DNA of 64,000 nt from Chitinophagaceae bacterium (lineage in GTDB: Bacteria > Bacteroidota > Bacteroidia > Chitinophagales > Chitinophagaceae). The stretch is from assembly GCA_019638615.1 (NCBI GenBank), contig JAHBTL010000025.1:42913-106912 (forward strand), written 5' to 3'. How positions within the stretch are numbered: the first letter of the stretch is position 1; every line of letters begins with the position of its first letter. Both the position numbers and the translations under genes were made by a program. Below, in pieces: positions 53,706 through 63,268 of the stretch. The notes beneath the pieces are model-generated. The model was not told the origin of the DNA. It was given only the letters and a program-made list of their open reading frames with translations, and did not search any database.

Positions 53706-54566
53706 TTACAACTTCAGCTCAATAAACTTCGATCCTGGAGTTTCACTTTCGGGTATCCTGCCAATACCTGCCCAGCCGGAGTTCAGCTCTATCAACGCAA
53801 AGCTGATAGCGCCACTCAAGGTACCCAATGCGGATTTCCGGATGGAAAATTCTATGATATTTTTTCCCGCTTGTGTTTTAATGTCTGAAAAGTGCATTTC
53901 AGTATCAAATGCGAAAACAGAATTGAATGACCAGTCGGATGGTGCGCCTGAATGTTTATATCCTGCTCCCCAACCAGGCGATACGGCAGGCCCTTCCAGC
54001 AAAAACTCAGTTCCTGAGCCCGCAGGGTAATCCCAACTGCTGAAGCCTGTTGCCGGATTATTATCTGCATTAATATACATATCAATCAATTCCAGCTTCA
54101 TATCAGAAGTTCCTTCTACCAAAAAATTAATATTCTGCGCAGTAGCGAATGCTTTTATTGCCCGTATGGTGCCGGCAAAGCTTTCGTTGTTCGTATGCAG
54201 GTATTCCACATATTCCCAGTCTGTAAAATCTCCGTCAATTTTAATATTCGGCCCAAGTATGCTCACCGTGTCGGTAAATACATCGGTTTGATCACCGCTG
54301 CGTGCGGTTAACGACACCAGGTAATCACCTTTTGCAGAAAAAATATGCTGCGGTGATTTAAGTGCAGAACTGTCGCCAGGCTTGTCGTTAAAATTCCAAT
54401 GGTACTCCTTTGCACCTGTTGAAAAATTGGTAAACGTAACTCTAAATCCGTCCGCCACATAACTGAATACAGATTTCAGATTCCCGTTTTCATTATCCTT
54501 TTTACAAGCAGCCACTGTAATAATTACCAGTAACCAACCGGCGAGATAAAGATTATTTTTTTTCAT
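53706..54566 (-). CDS. PKD-domain lipoprotein with a beta-sandwich end
   Basis: A 286-residue lipoprotein (lipobox TVAAC, Cys21). Residues about 28-105 form a PKD domain: FTNFSTGAKEYHWNFNDKPGD, SPQHIFSAKGDYLVSLTA. The rest (IKIDGDFTDWEYVEYLHTNN, LELIDMYINADNNPATGFSS, ISFALIELNSGWAGIGRIPE) resembles the DOMON/CBM9-like beta-sandwich of surface glycan-binding proteins. It is the last gene of the 53.7-63 kb SusCD locus and probably a surface glycan-binding protein in the role of SusE/SusF. Ligand unknown. Confidence 0.75.
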   Translation of the reverse strand: MKKNNLYLAGWLLVIITVAACKKDNENGNLKSVFSYVADGFRVTFTNFSTGAKEYHWNFNDKPGDSSALKSPQHIFSAKGDYLVSLTARSGDQTDVFTDTVSILGPNIKIDGDFTDWEYVEYLHTNNESFAGTIRAIKAFATAQNINFLVEGTSDMKLELIDMYINADNNPATGFSSWDYPAGSGTEFLLEGPAVSPGWGAGYKHSGAPSDWSFNSVFAFDTEMHFSDIKTQAGKNIIEFSIRKSALGTLSGAISFALIELNSGWAGIGRIPESETPGSKFIELKL

Positions 54567-54610
54567 ATTTAATACAGTTGATGAAGCATTCGGAATGAAT
54601 GTTTCAATAA

Positions 54611-55978
54611 TTATTTAATAATGATTTGTTTGTTCAGGCTATTCATACCATGGTGCTCTTCTACCCAGGCATTGGTATTGGCAAGCCGCACCGCATATTC
54701 TGTCCTGGATGCCAGTGTTTCATCCTGGTCGGCAATACGCATATACAATTCATACGTGCCCGCAGGAGCCCCCGCAACAGATACAGCTTCCTTGATGTTG
54801 AGTGTAGCGGATGGTTTACACAGCCGCAGATCTGTTGCCATGGGTACATCGTAGTAATTGCCGGTGCTTGTATTTTTTAATACCAGGTAGGTGTTTTTTT
54901 TATGATACAGCGGGGCGTATCCCTTATTGGTAATATTGATATCTGCAGAAAGACTTCCTCCTGCTGTAACCTCGTTGGGGAGCTTTGCATCTACCAACGC
55001 TAACCTATACCCTAAATATGTATTAAACTCATCAAAACAACCGGAACTTTTCCAGGCATTGATGGTAGCAGGATACCAGTCGAGGTTCAGGTAAGTCCAT
55101 TTGAGCAGCTTCATTTCGCGCCTGCCTTCGGCACAGGTGGGATCATAGCCACCTGTGGGCGGACAGGTTTCACCGCCTGTTGGCACGTACAAAGCTTCAT
55201 TGCTGATATACTGCTTTTCCAGCTCAACATTGCTGTATGTTCCGTAATCGGTGCCACCCGATAAAAAGCAATCATTGTGATGCCCAACTCTTGCCCTGTT
55301 TTCGCTGGTATATGCCAGTTCCGCAGTTAAGGCTGTTGCGTTGTTGAATATCTGCTGCTTGGCTAAAGGTGTTCTTACCTGCACCATAATATCAACAGGC
55401 AGTACGCTCAGCAGTTTTTCCAATACCTTTCTTTCGTTCTCTATCGTTGCAAGTCCGTTGCCGGAGCTGTGCCACTCGCCCCATGCCCCTATAAAACCGG
55501 CCTGCACAAAAGCAATCACATCCTTATTGCTTTCAAACACAGGCTTCAACTGGTCCAGGTGCTGTTCAACAATATTCAACGGCGCATCGGTATCTTCCAT
55601 ATCGTCGGTATAAGCAAAACGAAGAATGGCTTTTAAGCCTGCATTACGAATGGTACTCAAATCGCCTTCTATCAACCCCAGTTGCGTATTGCTCATGGCT
55701 TTGTCTTTAAATGCATCCAGGTAAAACACACGAAGTATCATGGTAACATTCTGTCCCCGCAGTAAGTTTAACTGAGAGGCGCTAAGCGCCGCGCCTTCGG
55801 CCTTTACTCCCATCGTTTTAATAAATCCTCTTTCAGGATTTGGGAAAGCGGTATTGGAAATTTCATATTGTATCCTGTCATCCACCGGCTCCCCTCCCGC
55901 TTCAGAACGTTTACAACACCAGAAGCAGGTTGTGACCATTAACAGAACAACTATTATATAACTATTATACCATTTCAT
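54611..55978 (-). CDS. DUF4874/DUF4832 protein, putative extracellular glycan-active protein
   Basis: A 455-residue lipoprotein-like protein (TTCFWCCKRSEAGG, Cys near 21). The N-domain matches DUF4874: NTAFPNPERGFIKTMG, LRGQNVTMILRVFYLDAF, GLKAILRFAYTDDMEDTDAP and VIAFVQAGFIGAWGEWHSSG, which looks like a TIM barrel with Glu in GAWGEWH as a likely key residue. The C-domain is DUF4832 (LGYRLALVDAKLPNEVTAG, ADINITNKGYAPLYHKKNTY), a beta-sandwich. Proteins of this pair are thought to be glycosidases but none I can cite is assigned. It lies 29 bases after susD and 44 before the PKD gene. Confidence 0.8.
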   Translation of the reverse strand: MKWYNSYIIVVLLMVTTCFWCCKRSEAGGEPVDDRIQYEISNTAFPNPERGFIKTMGVKAEGAALSASQLNLLRGQNVTMILRVFYLDAFKDKAMSNTQLGLIEGDLSTIRNAGLKAILRFAYTDDMEDTDAPLNIVEQHLDQLKPVFESNKDVIAFVQAGFIGAWGEWHSSGNGLATIENERKVLEKLLSVLPVDIMVQVRTPLAKQQIFNNATALTAELAYTSENRARVGHHNDCFLSGGTDYGTYSNVELEKQYISNEALYVPTGGETCPPTGGYDPTCAEGRREMKLLKWTYLNLDWYPATINAWKSSGCFDEFNTYLGYRLALVDAKLPNEVTAGGSLSADINITNKGYAPLYHKKNTYLVLKNTSTGNYYDVPMATDLRLCKPSATLNIKEAVSVAGAPAGTYELYMRIADQDETLASRTEYAVRLANTNAWVEEHHGMNSLNKQIIIK

Positions 55979-56007
55979 GTTTATTCATTTTTCATTTAAA
56001 AATTCGT

Positions 56008-57474
56008 CTACTGGTAACCGGGATTTTGGATGAATTTGCCCTTTCCTTCGCTCACAGCACTTAATGAAAAAGGAAATAATACTTTATTGGGATTGGTATA
56101 AGTGGATTGTGTCACTTCCTGGCAGCGACTTACAAATTTTCCATGCCGGATCAGGTCCGCACGGTACTGGCCGTTCTCGCACCAGAACTCATGACTTCTC
56201 TCCAGCAATATCAGATCGTTGAATGCCTCTTTTGAGGCATAGTCCGCCAGTTGCTTGTCTTCCAGCCCTGCTCTCCTGCGCACTATGTTCACCAGTTCCA
56301 TGGCTTCCGCATCAGGCGCTCCCGCATTGGCTATTGCTTCGGCTTTCGACAATAATATATCAGGATAGCGGTACATCACAATATCAACCGTGCTAAGGCT
56401 GGTGGTACGTGCCGCATCTTCATTCATCTTTAAAGGAATAGGACCGCGATCGAGTATGTTGCCCGGATTAGAGCGATTGTAAGTAATACCATCGCTGCCC
56501 GTATACTCAGCGATCAGCATCTGCTTTCTTTTGTCAGCAGGCTCAAACCGGTCGTAAAACCACCAGGTGCTTGATATAGTGCCCCAACCACCTTTAGGCA
56601 TATAATTGGATGGGAGGACCATCAGTTGCCATTGGTTTTCGCTGGTTCCTGCATAATCGCAGGGAATAGCCCATATTACTTCTTTACTGTTTTTAGCGCC
56701 TTCCAGGTCCCATATAGCCGCGTAGTTTGGGTCGAGCGAATAAGCATTATAAGCAATCACGTCATTACACAGCTCTTTTACCCTGTCCCATTTTTTTTCG
56801 TGCAGGTTAAGGCGGATGTTGATCATTTTTGCCAGCGCTTTATTGAACCTTCCATACTCGGCATTCTGCGGCAAAGGAAGATCAGCAGCAGCCGCTTCCA
56901 GGTCATCTTCAATAAAGGATACCATTTCATTGTACTCCATCCTTGCCAGCGGTTGCTCTTTTAATGGGTTCTGCAGTACTTCGAGTGGTGCTATTACCAG
57001 GGGACCGTATAAATCAAACAAGGTATAAGCGAGTAGCCCTCTTGCACATCTTACTTCTGCGATTGCCCTCCGTTTCAGATCTTCGCTTACAGTTGACCGT
57101 GATATGAGATCGATCGTCATGGTCATACGGCTGATCTTATTATAAAAATCATCATAATAGCGTGTAAAGCCTGAATAGGCCGGTTGAAAATTATGCAGCG
57201 AGGCGAGCCCCTGGTCTCCGTATTTCCCAAAAAGAATTTCCGTTGTCGCGTCGCTTAAAAACATTACCCCTCTTTCTGATGTAGAAAAAATGCCGTCGCC
57301 CCAAGAACCACGCAGCGGATGGTAACACGAGTATACCATAGCTTCCAGGTCGGAAGCTGACTTGGGAAATATATTGGGATTGATCTCTGAATAATCAATC
57401 GGAACAAGGTCTTTGGTACAGCTGTTCAGCCATACCGCCGACAATATCAAAACAGCAGTTATATATTTTTTCAT
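56008..57474 (-). CDS. SusD/RagB family surface lipoprotein (53.7-63 kb locus)
   Basis: A 488-residue lipoprotein (lipobox WLNSC, Cys19), shorter than the other two SusD proteins. Landmarks: SDLEAMVYSCYHPLRGSWGD, EVRCARGLLAYTLFDLYGPL, AKMINIRLNLHEKKWDRVKE, and ILLERSHEFWCENGQYRADLI, the counterpart of the usual FEGxRxxDLxRW motif, then VLFPFSLSAVSEGKGKFIQN. Nutrient-binding lid of the SusC at 57492-61007, 17 bases downstream of its stop. Confidence 0.95.
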   Translation of the reverse strand: MKKYITAVLILSAVWLNSCTKDLVPIDYSEINPNIFPKSASDLEAMVYSCYHPLRGSWGDGIFSTSERGVMFLSDATTEILFGKYGDQGLASLHNFQPAYSGFTRYYDDFYNKISRMTMTIDLISRSTVSEDLKRRAIAEVRCARGLLAYTLFDLYGPLVIAPLEVLQNPLKEQPLARMEYNEMVSFIEDDLEAAAADLPLPQNAEYGRFNKALAKMINIRLNLHEKKWDRVKELCNDVIAYNAYSLDPNYAAIWDLEGAKNSKEVIWAIPCDYAGTSENQWQLMVLPSNYMPKGGWGTISSTWWFYDRFEPADKRKQMLIAEYTGSDGITYNRSNPGNILDRGPIPLKMNEDAARTTSLSTVDIVMYRYPDILLSKAEAIANAGAPDAEAMELVNIVRRRAGLEDKQLADYASKEAFNDLILLERSHEFWCENGQYRADLIRHGKFVSRCQEVTQSTYTNPNKVLFPFSLSAVSEGKGKFIQNPGYQ

Positions 57475-57491
57475 AATTGTACAGTTAATGG

Positions 57492-60400
57492 TTAGAAGTT
57501 AAGATTTAAGCCAACCGTAAATGTCCGGATATAAGGATACGCAGCAGTATAGGAGTCTGTTTCAGGATCAACACCTGTGTAAGGCGTTATCACAAAAAGA
57601 TTCTGCGCATCGGCATGTACCCGTACCGAACTGAACACATTCCCCAGGAACCTGCGTGGCAGGTTGTAGCCCAACGAAACATTCTGTAACCGGATGAACC
57701 AGGCATCCTGCACAAAAAAATCGCCTATGCCATAAGGAGACCAGCCGTAAAAAGAACCGGGATGAGTAGCAGAAGGATTTTCCGGCGTCCAGCGGTCTTT
57801 TACAGTTCTTAAAGCATTGTAACCATTGGAGTACACACCCGCTGCGCTTACGCCATAGGTAGTATAATTGGGATCTGCAAAGCGACGCCCGAACAAAGCA
57901 TTAAAATCGAAATTGAGACTGAAATTCTTATACGTTAAAATGTTGGTAAGGCCCACCATATAGCTGGGGTCAGATGTACCCATCAGCTTTGTATCGGCTT
58001 CATCAATGATGCCATCCGGTTTGCCCATCCTGATAAATCTGCCGTTGGCATCCACTGCAGGATTACCATTTACATCCCGCTCAAACCCATCAATATCTTT
58101 TATTTTGATCATGCCGGGTTTTAGCTCGGGTTGTGAAACGGGAACCTGCTCACCTACCTGTAGTATACCGTCGGCAACCCTGCTGTAAATAGCCCTGATA
58201 GGATCATTGGCGCTTTCAAACACTGCTGGTTTCCAGTCAGGCGCTCTTTCCTTCCAGGTGTCTTTAAAACGCGAAAGGGCGAACATGGTGCGCCACTGGA
58301 AACTGGATGTTTGTATGTTGCGGGTATTGACGGTAACCTCAAAACCCTTGCTTTGTGTTTTACCTATATTGGCAATGATGGTATTGATCTCCTGGTAAGA
58401 GTTTAGCGTTTTGGTAGCCAGCAAGTCTGAGATAATATTATTATATACCTCAATAGATCCGTCAATCCGGCCATTCAATATTGAGAAATCTAAACCAAAG
58501 TTGGCCCCGGTAGTAGTTTCCCATTTCAGATCAGGATTTTCAAGTCTTGCCAGCGAAACGCCGATCAGTCGTACATCGTTGCCGGTAAGCCAGGCGGGAT
58601 AAGCGGCATAGGCGGCAAACGCATTGCTGTTAATGCTGGCATTTCCTGTTTGCCCGTAACTAAACCTGAACTTGAGCTGTGAAAAAGTATTTTTCAAAAA
58701 GCCCAGGAAAGGCTCTTCTGCTATATTCCATGCAATGGCTGCCGAGGGAAAAGTGCCCCATTTGTTGTTTGCTGCAAACACACTCGCACCATCGGTTCGC
58801 ACGGTAGCTGTAACATAATAGCGGCTCTTGTAATTGTAATTGAGCCTGCCAAAATAAGACGCGATCATGTTTTTGAAGCCGGAGGAATTGCTGGGCAACT
58901 GAACGCTTCCTGCCCCCAGGTTGTTCCATAAAAAAGCATCGGTGATAAAGCCTGTTGCTCCTTCACTGCTCAGGGTGCTTACAAATTTTTGCTGCGATAC
59001 ACCGGCAAGTATATCTACATTATGCCCTCCGGCAATGCTTTTATTGTAATTGGCAGTGGCTTCCAGCAGGTAAGAGTTGCTTTCGGCATTTGATATAAAA
59101 GCCCTTCCGTGTTCCAGCGCGCCATGCAGGGTAGTAGTAGGTAAATAATTCTGCCTTTTAGAGCTGCCTCTGTCGATGCCGGCTTTTAATTTAACTGTAA
59201 TACCCTCTACAGGCATTACATCCACATAAAAATTTCCAAGCAAACGCTCAATCCTGCCTTCGTCGCTGATGGTTAGTAATGAATAGGGATTAGGCTGCAA
59301 AGCCAGTTGAGGATTTAACGGATAATTTCCATCTTCATCTATTGCCGGGATATGTGGCCCCTGCTGGATAGCCGCGCGAATGATACCGGAGTTTTCGTAT
59401 TGATCGGCGCCCAATTGCGTATTCTGATTATCAATCCTGCTGGCAGTAAGATTAATGCCGGTTTTCACATATTTATTGATCTCCTGGTCAATATTGGCAC
59501 GTACAGAATATCTTTTGAAAGAAGCATTTTTTACGATGGCCTGCTGATCGTAAAAATTACCCGACACCAGGTATTTGGTATACTTTGTTCCCCCGGATAA
59601 TGAAAGATTGTGTTGCATGGTCTTGCCATCTCTTGTAACCAGGTCGAACCAATCGGTTCCACGCCCTACGTTGTTGATAGCGTTTTGTGTATACAGCTTC
59701 CTGAACGGGCCGTTTACGGGATTGGCTTCCGCTTCTTCCTGCGTTCTTGTACCATAGGGAATCACATTATTATCAAACTGCCATTGTTCCCATGCGGCTT
59801 CGTTCCGCACCTGCATCCATTCATTCAAAGGCAACACATCAAAAGGATTGTTGTATTTCTGCAAGGAAAAATTATTGGCGTATTGCACCTTCAGCGCACC
59901 TTCGCTTCCTTTTCTGGTAGTGATCAATATTACGCCATTGGCGGCTCTTGATCCATAAATAGACGTAGCGCTTGCGTCTTTCAATACTTCTATCGATTCA
60001 ATGTCGTTGGGGTTGAATGAATTAAGAATGCTTTGTGAACCTGCGTTGTAACGCCCGCCACTCTCGGGCTGTACCAGGTCTGTTATAGGAAACCCGTCTA
60101 CCACAAACAATGGTTCATTGCTTGCATTTACAGAGCCGGCCCCACGTACCAGTATATCAAATCCGCCGCCGGGTTGTGCACTGTTCTGGCGAATGGTAAG
60201 CCCTGCCACTTTTCCTTTCAGCATATTGCCTATTTCAGGACCGGAAGACAAAACAAGATCTTTTGTCTTTACAGATGATACCGCGCCGGTAAGATCTTTT
60301 TTCTTTTGTGTACCGTATCCAATTACCACCACTTCGTCCACCTGGGTTTCCAATGGCTTTAATGCAACATTTACGTTGGCATTACTTCCCGAAACCACTA

Positions 60401-61007
60401 TCTCTATAGTTTGATACCCCACATAGGATATGATGAGCGTAGCCCTTTCGCCGGGTATTTGTATGAAAAACTCACCGTTGGCATTGGTGCTGGTACCGGC
60501 GTCTGACCCTTTTATTTTCACCGACGCACCTTCAAGTGGCTGGCCGGGAGTGTTTTCAGACATTACCCTGCCCTTTACATCAACCGGGGGTGGCGGGTCA
60601 GTTGTTTCCTCAGGCAAGGTTAACGGTTGCGCTGATTTAGGAGCAATTACAATAAAGCGGTCGCGTATGGTATACGACAATGCCTGGTTCCTGAATACCA
60701 ATGACAGCACTTCTTCAAGAGTAGAGTTGGTAACGTGGATGTTTACTTTTGAAGCTTTGGCAATTTCGGTTTTGCCGTAAATGACCCGGTAGCCGGTTTG
60801 CTTCGTAATTTCTTTTAATACTGTTTCGATATTCGCATTATTCATCTTCAGCGTAACGCTCTGGGCGTAGCCCCCGGCATTTGCCTGCAAAAAACAAGCG
60901 AAGAGTAAAACAACAGTCAGTTTCATACCTAAGCAGATTTTTAGCAAAAAGGTATTATAGTTTCGGTACCTGCACAGCAGTGCTTGGCGATAAGCAATGA
61001 ATCGCAT
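57492..61007 (-). CDS. SusC/RagA TonB-linked transporter with STN domain (53.7-63 kb locus)
   Basis: A 1171-residue protein. Signal peptide MKLTVVLLFACFLQANAGGYA (from about residue 28), STN domain (TVLKEITKQTGYRVIYGKTE), carboxypeptidase-regulatory-like domain (PLEGASVKIKGSDAGTSTNA), VVVIGYGTQKKKDLTGAVSS, plug with PLFVVDGFPI and VLKDASATSIYGSRAANGVI, and a beta-barrel ending YIRTFTVGLNLNF. The start at 61007 is supported by the shared susC leader. It imports an oligosaccharide and signals to the FecR protein upstream (170 bases away). Confidence 0.96.
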   Translation of the reverse strand: MRFIAYRQALLCRYRNYNTFLLKICLGMKLTVVLLFACFLQANAGGYAQSVTLKMNNANIETVLKEITKQTGYRVIYGKTEIAKASKVNIHVTNSTLEEVLSLVFRNQALSYTIRDRFIVIAPKSAQPLTLPEETTDPPPPVDVKGRVMSENTPGQPLEGASVKIKGSDAGTSTNANGEFFIQIPGERATLIISYVGYQTIEIVVSGSNANVNVALKPLETQVDEVVVIGYGTQKKKDLTGAVSSVKTKDLVLSSGPEIGNMLKGKVAGLTIRQNSAQPGGGFDILVRGAGSVNASNEPLFVVDGFPITDLVQPESGGRYNAGSQSILNSFNPNDIESIEVLKDASATSIYGSRAANGVILITTRKGSEGALKVQYANNFSLQKYNNPFDVLPLNEWMQVRNEAAWEQWQFDNNVIPYGTRTQEEAEANPVNGPFRKLYTQNAINNVGRGTDWFDLVTRDGKTMQHNLSLSGGTKYTKYLVSGNFYDQQAIVKNASFKRYSVRANIDQEINKYVKTGINLTASRIDNQNTQLGADQYENSGIIRAAIQQGPHIPAIDEDGNYPLNPQLALQPNPYSLLTISDEGRIERLLGNFYVDVMPVEGITVKLKAGIDRGSSKRQNYLPTTTLHGALEHGRAFISNAESNSYLLEATANYNKSIAGGHNVDILAGVSQQKFVSTLSSEGATGFITDAFLWNNLGAGSVQLPSNSSGFKNMIASYFGRLNYNYKSRYYVTATVRTDGASVFAANNKWGTFPSAAIAWNIAEEPFLGFLKNTFSQLKFRFSYGQTGNASINSNAFAAYAAYPAWLTGNDVRLIGVSLARLENPDLKWETTTGANFGLDFSILNGRIDGSIEVYNNIISDLLATKTLNSYQEINTIIANIGKTQSKGFEVTVNTRNIQTSSFQWRTMFALSRFKDTWKERAPDWKPAVFESANDPIRAIYSRVADGILQVGEQVPVSQPELKPGMIKIKDIDGFERDVNGNPAVDANGRFIRMGKPDGIIDEADTKLMGTSDPSYMVGLTNILTYKNFSLNFDFNALFGRRFADPNYTTYGVSAAGVYSNGYNALRTVKDRWTPENPSATHPGSFYGWSPYGIGDFFVQDAWFIRLQNVSLGYNLPRRFLGNVFSSVRVHADAQNLFVITPYTGVDPETDSYTAAYPYIRTFTVGLNLNF

Positions 61008-61034
61008 AGCTTTGTTTTGTTTGGGTTATTAAAT
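61008..61034 (-). promoter_or_regulatory. Conserved leader of susC, copy 3
   Basis: TTTAATAACCCAAACAAAAC then AAAGCT directly before ATG on the minus strand; nearly the same as before the other two susC genes. Confidence 0.45.
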
Positions 61035-61177
61035 TAAATGGTCCTTGCAGATTGTTTAACAGTAGCCTGCACATTTGCCGGGAGTGCTTCTAACGCTTCC
61101 GGTTTTTAATGCCTGCCTGTATATTTGTTGTTTTTTTAATATCACATATAGGTATGGTTTAAATGATCAGATCAGTT

Positions 61178-62377
61178 TTACCTGGTTACAGTAATTACCT
61201 TGTTATTGACCGTAAAATGTACCTGCTTTGTTAACTCCAGCAGCTCAAGTAATTTAGATACATTCACACCCCGTGGAATTTCAGCTACGAACTGTTCAGC
61301 TATTTTGTCTTTATATACTACCTCCACTCCATACCAGCGCGCTACCTGCCGCATAATGGTTTCAATGTCAGTACCATTAAATCTGAATACACCGTCTTTC
61401 CAGGCCAATATTTCATCCATATCCGGATCACGAACCAGCTTCAGTTTTCCGTTTTTGTCGTTCCGCACCTGCTGCCCGGGCTGTAATAAAATAGTTTTAT
61501 CTCTCTCAGTTATTTTTACCCTGCCTTCCGCCAGGGTAGTATTTATTGTATGCTCATTACCATAAGCATTTACATTAAAATGCGTACCAAGTACTTCAAT
61601 CATTTGTTCTCCCACCTGCACCTTAAATGGCATTGCCGCATTCTTCGCTACTTCAAAATAAACTTCGCCGGTAACCGATACTTTTCTTTCCCTGCCTGCA
61701 AAAGCGGTAGGATATGTAATGGATGAGGCTGCATTTAACCATACGCCTGTACCATCCGGCAATACCAAACGGTATTCTCCGCCAACAGGAGTTGTCATTG
61801 TATTATGAAATACCCTGCCCGGCGCTTTTTCCGTTTCATATCTTATTTCGCCATTGTCCAGTTTTACTACCCTTGCATTTCCCTGGCTGGCAACCAAACC
61901 GTTCGACATGCTGTCGAGTATTACCTGGCTGCCATCTGCCAGCGTAAGCGTGGCAAAATTCCCACCGGGCGTAACATCCTGCAACGGTAAAACCGATGCT
62001 GCTTCCACACTCCCGGAATTTTCTTTTCCCTTGCCATTCACCAGATACATAACAAATCCTGCGACGGCAATGACCAGCACAGCAGCCACTCTTGTCCAAT
62101 AACTATTAAAAAAAGTAATCCGGTTACGAAGCGGTGCTGCCGGGCTCTCAGCTTTTTCTTCTATAGCGGCAACAATTTTACTGAAGTAGCGATCCGCATC
62201 CTGAGCCGGCAATTTTTCCTCAGGGAAATAGGAAAGCCATTTTTCATTCATCCAATCCTCCAGGGGAATATTTACTTCCGGTTCTGTTATCATTTCATTC
62301 AATTCTTCCTGCTCTTCAGATGTGATCGTTTTATGGAAGTATTGATCCAATAAGTATAAAAATCTTTCTTTGTGCAT
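61178..62377 (-). CDS. FecR family anti-sigma factor (53.7-63 kb locus)
   Basis: The start at ATG 62377 (MHKERFLYLLDQYFHKTITS) gives 399 residues; a GTG two codons upstream is possible. One membrane helix (about 93-112, VAAVLVIAVAGFVMYLV). FecR motifs: FATLTLADGSQVILDSM, NTMTTPVGGEYRLVLPDGTG, WLNAASSITYP, GEVYFEVAKN and VLGTHFNVNAYGNE. The DUF4974-type end reads DIETIMRQVARWYGVEVVYK and VSKLLELLELTKQVHFTV. It lies between the sigma gene (96 bases upstream) and susC. Confidence 0.93.
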   Translation of the reverse strand: MHKERFLYLLDQYFHKTITSEEQEELNEMITEPEVNIPLEDWMNEKWLSYFPEEKLPAQDADRYFSKIVAAIEEKAESPAAPLRNRITFFNSYWTRVAAVLVIAVAGFVMYLVNGKGKENSGSVEAASVLPLQDVTPGGNFATLTLADGSQVILDSMSNGLVASQGNARVVKLDNGEIRYETEKAPGRVFHNTMTTPVGGEYRLVLPDGTGVWLNAASSITYPTAFAGRERKVSVTGEVYFEVAKNAAMPFKVQVGEQMIEVLGTHFNVNAYGNEHTINTTLAEGRVKITERDKTILLQPGQQVRNDKNGKLKLVRDPDMDEILAWKDGVFRFNGTDIETIMRQVARWYGVEVVYKDKIAEQFVAEIPRGVNVSKLLELLELTKQVHFTVNNKVITVTR

Positions 62378-62473
62378 ATACACTCCTTTTACCTGCTTAT
62401 ATTCTGTATAATCAGCAGCAGGTAATAAACAGACAAACGGGAAATAAAAAGGGAGTAGCCGACAAGAAAAAAA

Positions 62474-63076
62474 TTACAAAAAAATCCTGAACAAGGTCGC
62501 CAGCAGCAGGGACACTGTAAGACCGATCTGTTTTTCTACCAGGCAGCGCAAAGCGCGTGAAGCCTGCGAAATATGCTTTTTAACCGTAAGCGGAGATATG
62601 TTAAGCTGATGGGCTATTTCATCGTTTTTTAGTCCTTGTTCCTGCCTGAGCCGGTATATGATTTTTTGCTGAGGCGGCAGTTGTTCTATAGCAGTCCGTA
62701 AAGCTCTGGCTGTTTCATTATAATCAATGGCATGGATAGTAGAATCTACATGTGCATGCAGGTCTTTTCTTATCTCAGCAAGAATGGTGTGCTCCAGTGA
62801 AAGCCTCCTGAGTCCATTGATGATTTTATGTTTGGCAAGTGTAAACAACCAGGCCTCAAAGCTGCGTATATCAGCCATTGTATTCCTGCCCATCCATACT
62901 TTGATAAAAACTTCCTGCAAAATATCTTCTGCAGCCTGCTTTGAACCGGTTAACCTCAATGCATAATAAAAAAGCTTGTCACGGTAGTTATCGTATAATA
63001 TACGAAAGGCTTCCCTGTTCCCATCAGCCAATTGACATAGCAAAGTTGACTCATTTATAGGCCTGTTACAACTCAC
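62474..63076 (-). CDS. ECF RNA polymerase sigma factor (53.7-63 kb locus)
   Basis: A 200-residue ECF sigma factor; the start is a GTG at 63076 (VSCNRPINESTLLCQLADGN), as no ATG fits. Region 2: AFRILYDNYRDKLFYYALRL with AAEDILQEVFIKVWMGR; region 4: LPPQQKIIYRLRQEQGLKND with EIAHQLNISPLTVKKHISQ. The C-terminus is hydrophobic (IGLTVSLLLATLFRIFL). First gene of the leftward operon that ends at 53706. Confidence 0.93.
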   Translation of the reverse strand: MSCNRPINESTLLCQLADGNREAFRILYDNYRDKLFYYALRLTGSKQAAEDILQEVFIKVWMGRNTMADIRSFEAWLFTLAKHKIINGLRRLSLEHTILAEIRKDLHAHVDSTIHAIDYNETARALRTAIEQLPPQQKIIYRLRQEQGLKNDEIAHQLNISPLTVKKHISQASRALRCLVEKQIGLTVSLLLATLFRIFL

Positions 63077-63268
63077 ACAGTTCGGTTTTGAGTAGTTAGA
63101 TACTTAACAAAGTAATTGCTATTAATTAATTATCTATTTGTCTAAAATTACGCAAAATACCAATCGCTGGTTTTAAAAATTATGCAATCGTATGCAATGT
63201 TTGCTGTAAATTGACCAAAAAAGAAAACTTTCTATTCCTTCCTATACAATAAAAAGGTGATTTTAAAT

